Source: Tannerella sp. (lineage in GTDB: Bacteria; Bacteroidota; Bacteroidia; Bacteroidales; Tannerellaceae). Taken from it: a stretch of DNA of 64,000 nt. Made by a program: the position numbers and the translations under genes. Position 1 is the stretch's first letter. Each line of letters begins with the position of its first letter. This document shows, piece after piece, positions 53,579-61,599 of this stretch. Under the pieces are notes generated by a model that was not told the origin of the DNA, searched no databases, and saw only the letters and a program-made list of their open reading frames with translations. The stretch lies in assembly GCA_031271805.1 (NCBI GenBank), contig JAISUX010000053.1, positions 1-64,000 of the forward strand, given 5' to 3'.

Positions 53579-56500
53579 TTATTTTGCATGAACAATCCTT
53601 ACCGGGCCGAGCAGGCCTGATTCCGTTAATGGGGAATCTTTTTTGTAATGCCGGTATGAGGCGAATGTGTAGCGTCCGCCGGAGCGAGGCGCGCCGTTTA
53701 GCAGCCATTCGGGCCACTTGCCATCCTTGATGCCGTCGTCGGGTTTTTGCTCGTCACCGATCAGACGGTTAGCCCACAAATTGACAACCTCTATCTCTAA
53801 TTCATTGTTCGACGGCTTTACGGCCTTGGTTATTTCCACTCGCCAGGGCGATGTCCAAACCGTGCCGAGGTCTTGGCCATTGAGTTTGACATGCGCCATG
53901 TTGCAGACTTTTCCGAGGTCGAGATACAAAGTCTTGGCATTAGCATCATCGGGCAAGTCGAATGTTTGGCGATAGAAGGCTGAGCCTGAATAATATTTTA
54001 TACCCTCGTCGGGGTTAATCGACCAATCGGTTAGTTGATCGAAAATGACTTCCGACGGGCCACCCCATTTAGGGTCAAAAGAAATTTTCCACGGCTTATC
54101 TAAAACGGCTATTTGCCTTATTTCCGGAAAATTATATTTACTGTCGGATTTGCCTTGTTGTTGCCTGAAGACGATGAAATAACCTTCATAAGCGTCGAAT
54201 TTCAACGGAATCTCGGTCTGCCCGGCAAGTTCGCTGTATTCAGGCAAAGCGCGTGTGTCGCCCGTAACCGGATTCCATAATTCGGGTTTTATGTCGCTTG
54301 CGACCCTGAATTTACATATAGCATTAACCTGATTATCAGTGCTATTAGAGACAAAATATATTTCTTCGCGTGCTGTTGTACGGTGAGTATAGCGCACGGG
54401 AGCGGTCGTTTCAAAGTCGGGCGGCGATGTTTCGCCAAGCAACTTGGCCACTACTTCGTAGTGCGGATAAAGGTTATCTGTGTTCGTCAAGTCATTGCCC
54501 CAAACGATACGGCCTTTTCCGAACTGTCGCGCAACGATCCCATCGGGAAAGTCATATCCTCCCCACAGTTCCGTGGCCATATCCTTTATTTCCTTGTCGC
54601 AAGCGGGATAGTCGGACAAACTCGGCGACATCAGCGGCGGCAGGCCTACAACGGTAGCCCCTTCGTTAACCAAGTCGCGTATTTTCCCCAGCAAACCCGG
54701 CGTCATCGTCTCGTAAACCGGCAAAACGAGCGCTTGATAAGTCGCTCCACTCGGAAAGACCACTCTCCCGTCCTCAACTTTTGCGGAATACAACATACTT
54801 GGCGGGCAGCCGTCAAAATTATAGCCGCGGCGGTCGGGCGTCATCGTTTCCAAAGGATTCTCGACATAAGCCGATGCCGGTGCGCGGAAGACGTTCGGAG
54901 CACCTTCAAGGGCGAGATACAGGATATCTGCTACCGTGCGCCCCTGCTGCAACATGAATTGGCAGCGAGCGACGTAACTATGGTAGGCATCCGACAGGTG
55001 CCACCAAGTCTGATTCCTGTCCCAATGCACGCCGTAAGGCCCCATTGTCATACCCGGCTTGACATTATCCGGCAAACATTGATGTTGGTAAGTATGGTAC
55101 ATCAAGCGGTTAACGCCTGCGGCGAACGCCCATTCACCCTGATTTTTAACCGATGCGGGATGTTGACGCCAAGCATCGAGATGCGCCGTGAACGCCTCGG
55201 CAGGAACGACGTTCTGTCCCAACAAATGAGCCACCGACGCTCCTTCACCGGTGCTGAACGATGTATTATAGCCTCCGGGCGACCAAAACTCGCACATCGG
55301 CATGTCGGCTGCAGCGGCCAACTCAAGATCCGAAGCGGGATTCATATCATAAGGCTCTATCGACAGCTGCAATCCGTAGCGATGAGCGTATTCTTTAGTA
55401 TAAGAGATGTGGTTTTCAACAATAAGTTCCATTATCGTTTGCCGCATGTCCCAAAGGAAGCGCTCCGTAGTCTCACGATTCTCGACTATCAGTCCGACAT
55501 ACGCCGGATAATACGGCTGCGGGTCATAACCGCGCCGATTCGTAAACTCTTCGCGGAACCGTGGCGTCCAGTTTTGCGCCCCCATTTCCCAACTGTCGAT
55601 ATGAATAGTCTCGAGAGCCTTGCTGCCTCCGGGCATATTGTTATAACGGAACAACTCGCCGATAAACCGGTCTAAATGCCTGCTCATCGCAAGGGTGTCG
55701 CATTTGTCGGCTTCCATGCCTAATCCAGGCCTCGGGGCAGGTCGCGTCACCGCACCATTATTGCGCCGGCCAAAACGCATGACCGTCCATTTCCCTTCCG
55801 GCACATCCCATTTCAATGTGCCGTCAGGTTGCATCAATGCCGTAATATCCTTTATTTCAGACTTCTTGATAGCCTTATCGCCGGGTTGCGAAGCATAATG
55901 GTCGTAAGTCGAGATATACGGCAGCACTCCCGGCGACGAACTGTATGGTTTGCGATAATATAAAGCCCGTTCTTCGATTTCCGGGATTGCCCAATAGCCT
56001 GTCCCTGAGACCGAAGCGGTATCAATAATCGTTGCGCCGGAAGGAAAAGCCAGCACTACGACATCCTCATAAAACTCTTCCCATTGCTTATGTATCGCCT
56101 CATCCAATCCGAAAAACGGCTTAACAGGCTGGGGGACACTAAGATGCAACACGCGCTCGCCGGCGCCTTCAACATCTACCGATGAGCAAACCAAATGCTG
56201 CATCGACCATGAAGCGTCAACCCAAGGCCCTCCGCTTCCGCTCCAACCCGGACCCGTACCAAGGTAAATTCCTATCCCCAACCGTTCACATTCGCGAACC
56301 ATATATCCGAACATATCCTTCCACTCGTCGCTGAAGAAATCAACCTTTCCGCGAGGCACGCCAACATTGACCTCAAGATAAACAACATAGCCTATTCCGA
56401 CCTTCTTCATAGCTTCCAAGTCCTTGGTAATAGCCTCTTTCGAGCGATTTCCATCCATAAAATACCAATAGACGCCAGGCCGAGCTGTTGACGGCGGATT

Positions 56501-56602
56501 CCGAAAACCGGTTTCCAATTCACTTTCACCCGCACCGTTACAAGCCCAAAAAACTATAACAGGCAGAGTTAACACGCAAAAAAACAATACAATCCGTTTC
56601 AT
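53579..56602 (-). CDS. GH106-family alpha-L-rhamnosidase
   Basis: A 1007-residue enzyme of the GH106 type. It opens with a probable lipoprotein leader (VIVFWAC) and the family signature FRNPPSTARPGVYWYFMDGN followed by KDLEAMKKVGIGYVVYLEV. The catalytic barrel includes ETIHIDSWEMGAQNW and RRGYDPQPYYPAYVG; a beta-sandwich with LYLDLGKVCNMAHVKLNGQD (about 930-980) resembles the GH2 sugar-binding domain. GH106 members cleave alpha-L-rhamnosides of pectin and arabinogalactan. It is divergent from the second susC and ends 38 bp from the RRM terminator. Confidence 0.87.
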   Translation of the reverse strand: MKRIVLFFCVLTLPVIVFWACNGAGESELETGFRNPPSTARPGVYWYFMDGNRSKEAITKDLEAMKKVGIGYVVYLEVNVGVPRGKVDFFSDEWKDMFGYMVRECERLGIGIYLGTGPGWSGSGGPWVDASWSMQHLVCSSVDVEGAGERVLHLSVPQPVKPFFGLDEAIHKQWEEFYEDVVVLAFPSGATIIDTASVSGTGYWAIPEIEERALYYRKPYSSSPGVLPYISTYDHYASQPGDKAIKKSEIKDITALMQPDGTLKWDVPEGKWTVMRFGRRNNGAVTRPAPRPGLGMEADKCDTLAMSRHLDRFIGELFRYNNMPGGSKALETIHIDSWEMGAQNWTPRFREEFTNRRGYDPQPYYPAYVGLIVENRETTERFLWDMRQTIMELIVENHISYTKEYAHRYGLQLSIEPYDMNPASDLELAAAADMPMCEFWSPGGYNTSFSTGEGASVAHLLGQNVVPAEAFTAHLDAWRQHPASVKNQGEWAFAAGVNRLMYHTYQHQCLPDNVKPGMTMGPYGVHWDRNQTWWHLSDAYHSYVARCQFMLQQGRTVADILYLALEGAPNVFRAPASAYVENPLETMTPDRRGYNFDGCPPSMLYSAKVEDGRVVFPSGATYQALVLPVYETMTPGLLGKIRDLVNEGATVVGLPPLMSPSLSDYPACDKEIKDMATELWGGYDFPDGIVARQFGKGRIVWGNDLTNTDNLYPHYEVVAKLLGETSPPDFETTAPVRYTHRTTAREEIYFVSNSTDNQVNAICKFRVASDIKPELWNPVTGDTRALPEYSELAGQTEIPLKFDAYEGYFIVFRQQQGKSDSKYNFPEIRQIAVLDKPWKISFDPKWGGPSEVIFDQLTDWSINPDEGIKYYSGSAFYRQTFDLPDDANAKTLYLDLGKVCNMAHVKLNGQDLGTVWTSPWRVEITKAVKPSNNELEIEVVNLWANRLIGDEQKPDDGIKDGKWPEWLLNGAPRSGGRYTFASYRHYKKDSPLTESGLLGPVRIVHAK

Positions 56603-56633
56603 AATAACAATAATAAGATAAACAATAATGGCG

Positions 56634-56667
56634 CAAATGTACGAAAAATTATCGAATTTGCATCAAA
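56634..56667 (-). promoter_or_regulatory. Promoter of the GH106 gene
   Basis: Minus-strand TACATTTG (56641-56634) with TTTG at 56667-56664, spacing 22 nt, slightly longer than usual. The start codon follows about 31 nt later. Confidence 0.6.
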
Positions 56668-56693
56668 AATTTTTTTATTTCAATAATTATATA

Positions 56694-56701
56694 TACTTTT
56701 G
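56694..56701 (+). promoter_or_regulatory. -7 box of susC-2
   Basis: TACTTTTG fits TAnnTTTG, 48 nt before the ATG. The -33 position holds only TTTT. It is divergent from the GH106 promoter, so one regulator could serve both. Confidence 0.5.
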
Positions 56702-56749
56702 TACGAAAAATCGTTGTTTTTTATACATTTTAATATTAATTGATTAATT

Positions 56750-59700
56750 ATGAGGAAGTGCAGAAAAAAGTTTATTTCGGGGATTAGTGTTCCCCTGCGA
56801 ATAACATTTAGGTTATTCATGATGACGGTACTGGGTCTTAATTCCCTGATACTTATGGCGCAACAAACAAAGACCGCTTCGGGAACGGTCATCGACGAGG
56901 ACGGTTTGCCTGTAATTGGGGCGTCCGTCGTCGTTAAAGGCACAACGATTGGTATAGTGACGGACGTGGACGGCAAGTTTATTATGACTAATGTTCCGGC
57001 GTCGGCTAATACTTTGGTTATTTCTTATATCGGGATGTTGACGCAGGAAGTTGCCTGCGGGCAGAATCTCAATATTTTGATGAGATCCGACGTTCAGCAA
57101 CTTGAGGAGGTGATGGTCGTAGCCTACGGAACGGTAAAAAAGAGTTCGTTCACCGGTTCGGCAAGTTTGGTCAAGAACGAGATCATTGAGCAACGTCCTG
57201 TAACGAACGTAACGGATGCCTTGCTCGGCACAGCTCCCGGCGTCAATGTTTCCACATCCAACGGGCATCCGGGTTCGGAACCAAGCATCTACATTCGCGG
57301 TATAGGCTCATTCTCGGCCAGCAACACGCCGCTTATCATCCTGAACGGCATGCCTTACGACAATGCCATCAGCAGCATCAACCCCGGCGACATCGAGAGT
57401 ATGACCGTACTCAAGGACGCTTCGTCGGCAGCTCTTTACGGCTCGCGGGCGGCAAACGGAGTGATACTGATTAACACAAAAACCGGAAATAAGGAACGGT
57501 TGACGGTCAATGTTAAGTTCAACCATGGCTTTGTGACAAAGCAAACAGGCGACTATAACCGCGTAGGACTTAACGATTACGTCACTTTGTATTGGGAAAA
57601 TCTTAGGAATCAATACATTTCCGACGGCCAGTCTGTCGAAAACGCCTCACAGAACGCTGCAAAGAACCTGTTCGACCTTATCAGGTACAATCCTTTCAGC
57701 GTGCCTAACGACCAGGTTGTTGATGCAACCGGCCAAGTCAATCCGAGCGCCCAATTCCTTTGGGCTGACGACACGGATTGGGTCAACGCCCTGCAACAGA
57801 CCGGCAATCGCGACGATGCTACACTCGGCGTGAGCGGAGGGACGGAGAAATCGGATTATTACGCCTCTTTCGGATATACCAACGAGCAAGGCTATATCAT
57901 CGGTTCCGGCTTTGAACGCTACACCATGTCAACCAATGTTAACTCGCAGATTAATAAATGGTTCAAAACCGGTGCAACCCTGTCGGCCAACATAAGCAAG
58001 ACAAAAGGCGTACAGGACGAGACTTCGGGTAACCTCACCAATCCTTTCCGTTTTATGCGCTATGTCGCGCCGATTTATCCCATTCACGTACACGACCCGA
58101 ATACCAAGGATTATCTGCGCGACAACAACGGCAATCTGATGTATGACTTCGGTACGGGTTATTCTGTCGGCGGCGTTGACGTGCCCAAGCGCGATTTCAA
58201 TGCCGGCGTCAATCCCGCAATCGAACTCAAAGATTTGCATAACCAGAACAAACGCAATACTATCAACGCCAAGGCATACACGGAAATAAGTTTTATCGAC
58301 GGTCTCAAACTCACACTTAACGGCAGTGTCGGATTAAATTCATATCTCGCTTCAAACGGCACCGTCGTCTATGCCGAAAAGGGCAATACCGGCGACGCAA
58401 CCAAAACAAATACTTTCACGACAACATGGACATTCAACCAACTTTTGTCGTATAACAAAACGTTTGGGATGCACCATGTAGAGGCATTGTTAGGCCACGA
58501 GAGTTATGACTACGAATACAACTACCTGCGGGCGTCGATGAAAGACCAGAAATTCGACGGCAACTACGAGTTCGGCAACTATTCGAACCTGAATACGACG
58601 CCTAATTCATATACTCATACCTACACTACCGAAGGCTATCTTTCGCGTGTGAATTACGACTACGACAATCGCTATTTCCTTTCCGGTTCTTTCCGTCGTG
58701 ACGGATCGTCGCGATTCTATAAAGACTCGCGTTGGGGCGATTTCTGGTCGATAGGCGGGGGATGGCGCATTGACCGTGAGGCATTTATGGAGAACATCAC
58801 TTTCATCGACTATCTGAAACTGCGGGCTTCATACGGCGAAGTGGGAAATGACAACTTAGACAGTTATTATCCCTGGCAGGCGACATACGAGATTGCCCAA
58901 AACGCCGCCGAAGCGGGATTTATCCAAAGTTCTCTCGGCAATAAAAACCTGAAATGGGAGGAATCGCGCAACAGCGACATCGCGCTGGAGTTCACCATCT
59001 GCGACAGCCGTTTCAACGGTTCTTTTGAGTTTTTCAATCGTCAATCCGACAATTTGCTGTTTTCCGTACCTCTTTCTCCTTCGACGGGAGTAGATGCCGT
59101 CGAGATGAACGCCGGAACGATGTATAACAGAGGCTTCGAGATTGACCTCAACGCAAATATTATCCGCCATAAGGATTTAAGTTGGTCGGTCGGAGCTAAC
59201 GCCATGTATCTTACCAACAAGATCACTCGCCTGCCGGTCGAACCCTATGTAAGCACGATGTTCAAGATAGAAGAAGGACATCCTCGTTACGATTATTGGC
59301 TTCGCCAATGGGAAGGCGTTGATCCGGAGACAGGCAACTGCCTTTATATCCCGACGGAAGAGGCGCTCGCAGCAGGCGGAACCGACATTGTATCGGTTGA
59401 CGGGAAACAATACACGACAAACATTGAGAAAGCCCTGTATGCCTATTCGGGACAAGCCTCGCCGAAAATGACAGGCGGCTTCAATACGAATGTTGGCTTC
59501 AAAGGCTTGACGCTTTCGCTGAATTTCTACTATCAGGTTGGCGGACAGATGTACGACGTCGCTTATTCTAACCTGATGACGCCTCTCGCCACCTCGCTCG
59601 CTTATTCGACTTTCCATACGGATATGCTGAATCGCTGGCGGCAAGCAGGCGACCGTACCGATGTACCGCGCATCGTCACCAACAATACAAACCTCAATGC

Positions 59701-59962
59701 CGCCAACTCCACACGCTGGCTCGTGAGTTCCGACATGTTGGAACTGACCAACATAAACTTGAGTTACGACTTGCCGTCGCAATGGCTGAAAAGTCTTGAT
59801 ATTTCCGGAATCCGCATTACCGCTGCCGCAAACAACCTGTTTCAGGTAACGGCGCGCAAAGGTATCTATCCGCGGAAAAATATTTTCTCCGGATATGCAA
59901 GCAACGGCGACGTCTATCTTCCTTCGAGAGTATTCACATTAGGATTTAATCTTACTTTTTAA
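56750..59962 (+). CDS. SusC/RagA-family TonB-dependent transporter 2
   Basis: A 1070-residue outer-membrane porter. A basic N-terminus and signal segment (cut near LMAQ) lead to a carboxypeptidase-regulatory-like domain (ASGTVIDEDGLPVIGASVVV...TDVDGKFIM), TonB-box region EEVMVVAYGTVKK, plug motifs DALLGTAPGVNVS, IYIRGIGSFS and SSAALYGSRAANGVILINT, and a barrel ending in RVFTLGFNLTF. Only about family-level similarity to the first SusC, so the two loci likely import different glycans. It is followed 11 bp later by its SusD. Confidence 0.95.
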   Translation: MRKCRKKFISGISVPLRITFRLFMMTVLGLNSLILMAQQTKTASGTVIDEDGLPVIGASVVVKGTTIGIVTDVDGKFIMTNVPASANTLVISYIGMLTQEVACGQNLNILMRSDVQQLEEVMVVAYGTVKKSSFTGSASLVKNEIIEQRPVTNVTDALLGTAPGVNVSTSNGHPGSEPSIYIRGIGSFSASNTPLIILNGMPYDNAISSINPGDIESMTVLKDASSAALYGSRAANGVILINTKTGNKERLTVNVKFNHGFVTKQTGDYNRVGLNDYVTLYWENLRNQYISDGQSVENASQNAAKNLFDLIRYNPFSVPNDQVVDATGQVNPSAQFLWADDTDWVNALQQTGNRDDATLGVSGGTEKSDYYASFGYTNEQGYIIGSGFERYTMSTNVNSQINKWFKTGATLSANISKTKGVQDETSGNLTNPFRFMRYVAPIYPIHVHDPNTKDYLRDNNGNLMYDFGTGYSVGGVDVPKRDFNAGVNPAIELKDLHNQNKRNTINAKAYTEISFIDGLKLTLNGSVGLNSYLASNGTVVYAEKGNTGDATKTNTFTTTWTFNQLLSYNKTFGMHHVEALLGHESYDYEYNYLRASMKDQKFDGNYEFGNYSNLNTTPNSYTHTYTTEGYLSRVNYDYDNRYFLSGSFRRDGSSRFYKDSRWGDFWSIGGGWRIDREAFMENITFIDYLKLRASYGEVGNDNLDSYYPWQATYEIAQNAAEAGFIQSSLGNKNLKWEESRNSDIALEFTICDSRFNGSFEFFNRQSDNLLFSVPLSPSTGVDAVEMNAGTMYNRGFEIDLNANIIRHKDLSWSVGANAMYLTNKITRLPVEPYVSTMFKIEEGHPRYDYWLRQWEGVDPETGNCLYIPTEEALAAGGTDIVSVDGKQYTTNIEKALYAYSGQASPKMTGGFNTNVGFKGLTLSLNFYYQVGGQMYDVAYSNLMTPLATSLAYSTFHTDMLNRWRQAGDRTDVPRIVTNNTNLNAANSTRWLVSSDMLELTNINLSYDLPSQWLKSLDISGIRITAAANNLFQVTARKGIYPRKNIFSGYASNGDVYLPSRVFTLGFNLTF

Positions 59963-59973
59963 TTCGGAATAAT

Positions 59974-61584
59974 ATGAAAAAGTATATTTTATCAATAACA
60001 GCGACTATCGCAATGATTGGACTGTCAGGCTGCAGTCAGGATTTCCTTGAAACAAAATCCACGCAGAACGTTGACCAGTCACAGATTTTTGAAACTACCG
60101 ACGGCGCTATGATGGCCGTCAACGGGCTGCACAAACTGATGTGGCACCCCAGCCTAAGCGGCTGGTACTCCCAGGGCGGCTACGAGACATTTATGATTTG
60201 GATGGATATGCTGGGCGAGGACTTGGTTTTCACTATCGCCAACACACAGTTCCAGTCCGTCGCAAGATGGGAATGGCATCGAGACACGGGACACCGCTAC
60301 CTCAGCCTCGATTATTACTATCGACTGTTCTACTACTTCATCTCCAACGCCAACATGATTATCGAAAACGCGGACAATGCCGAAGGTGCACAATCCGAAC
60401 GCGATTACGCTAAAGGTCAGGCGTATGCGTATCGCGGATTCGCTTATTTCTATCTTGTCCAAGCTTGGGCCGAACGCTATAAAGCCGAAGGCGGCAACAC
60501 ACAGCCGGGTGTTATCATCCGAACGAGCAATACGACTGAAAATCAAGCGCGTGCAAGCGTGGAAGAGGTTTATACTCAAATCAATGCGGATTTGGACGAA
60601 GCTATCAAGTTGTTAAGCAGCATCAAAACGGAGCGGGTAAACAAATCGCATATAAACGTCCACGTCGCCCGCGGATTGAAAGCCCGTGTTTTGCTCACCC
60701 AAGGGAAATGGTTGGAGGCGGCCGAGATGGCGAAATTAGTTGTAGATCAATCGGGAGCTAAATTCCAGGACGACACCTACACCACAACCAACAATCGCAT
60801 GAGCGACCAGACAAATTCGGAATGGCTATGGGGCAAGAAGGCGCAGTTAGACCAAGCCGGCAGTTTGCGCGATTTCCACAGTTTCATGTCGAATATGAAT
60901 GTAAGTTTCAACCGCAACACGCCTCGCGCGATATATAATTTGCTCTACAATCGTATCACCGACACCGACGTGCGCAAGAAAATATGGTTCCCGCGCGCGC
61001 AAGACCCGGAAACGCTGCCTCGCCCGATAATTCCTACCAGTGGAAATATCCGCAATTATATGGCAAACAAGTTTGTGATGAAGAACGAAAACGACCAATG
61101 CGCCGACGTGCCGTACATGCGTATGCCGGAGATGAGGCTGATAATGGCCGAAGGTTATGCGCGAGCAGGGCGCAACAGCGAAGCGGCACAAGCCTTGTAC
61201 CCCTTAGCTCAACATCGCGACCCTGAGTATCAGCTATCGACTAATACCGGTGCGGACTTGATAGATGAAGTCATGTTCCAACGCCGTGTCGAACTGTGGG
61301 GCGAGGGCTTCCGTTTCCTCGACCTGAAGCGCCTCAACATGCCGCTCGACAGAGGCCCCTACCCTCGCACCAACCCGCCGTATAATTACAGTTACGACCC
61401 ATGGAACAACAGTAATAAAATGCCCGAAAACGTTGATCCCGAGGCGTCTAACTATAACATGTACGATGCACATCCTATGGGTGAGGAAAACCGTTATAAG
61501 GAGGCAGGCATCAAGGAATGGCAATTTCTTATCCCCGTTTCCGAGCTGAATATCAATCCGATGTGCGAACAAAATCCGTTATAA
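59974..61584 (+). CDS. SusD/RagB-family glycan-binding lipoprotein 2
   Basis: A 536-residue surface lipoprotein with lipobox IGLSGC (Cys about 20). SusD features: FLETKSTQNVDQSQIFETTDGAMMAVNGLHKLM, AKGQAYAYRGFAYFYLVQAWA, HVARGLKARVLLTQGKWLEAAEMA and the C-terminal LWGEGFRFLDLKRL and ISVSELNINP-like end (IPVSELNINPMCEQNP). It partners the preceding SusC and is followed 15 bp later by an M14 peptidase gene. Confidence 0.95.
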   Translation: MKKYILSITATIAMIGLSGCSQDFLETKSTQNVDQSQIFETTDGAMMAVNGLHKLMWHPSLSGWYSQGGYETFMIWMDMLGEDLVFTIANTQFQSVARWEWHRDTGHRYLSLDYYYRLFYYFISNANMIIENADNAEGAQSERDYAKGQAYAYRGFAYFYLVQAWAERYKAEGGNTQPGVIIRTSNTTENQARASVEEVYTQINADLDEAIKLLSSIKTERVNKSHINVHVARGLKARVLLTQGKWLEAAEMAKLVVDQSGAKFQDDTYTTTNNRMSDQTNSEWLWGKKAQLDQAGSLRDFHSFMSNMNVSFNRNTPRAIYNLLYNRITDTDVRKKIWFPRAQDPETLPRPIIPTSGNIRNYMANKFVMKNENDQCADVPYMRMPEMRLIMAEGYARAGRNSEAAQALYPLAQHRDPEYQLSTNTGADLIDEVMFQRRVELWGEGFRFLDLKRLNMPLDRGPYPRTNPPYNYSYDPWNNSNKMPENVDPEASNYNMYDAHPMGEENRYKEAGIKEWQFLIPVSELNINPMCEQNPL

Positions 61585-61599
61585 AACATTTTTACATCA

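Noticed and set aside
54383..55675. A 430-codon open frame on the plus strand opposite the GH106 gene
   Set aside because: Basic, composition-biased translation with no domain and no promoter; a shadow of GH106.
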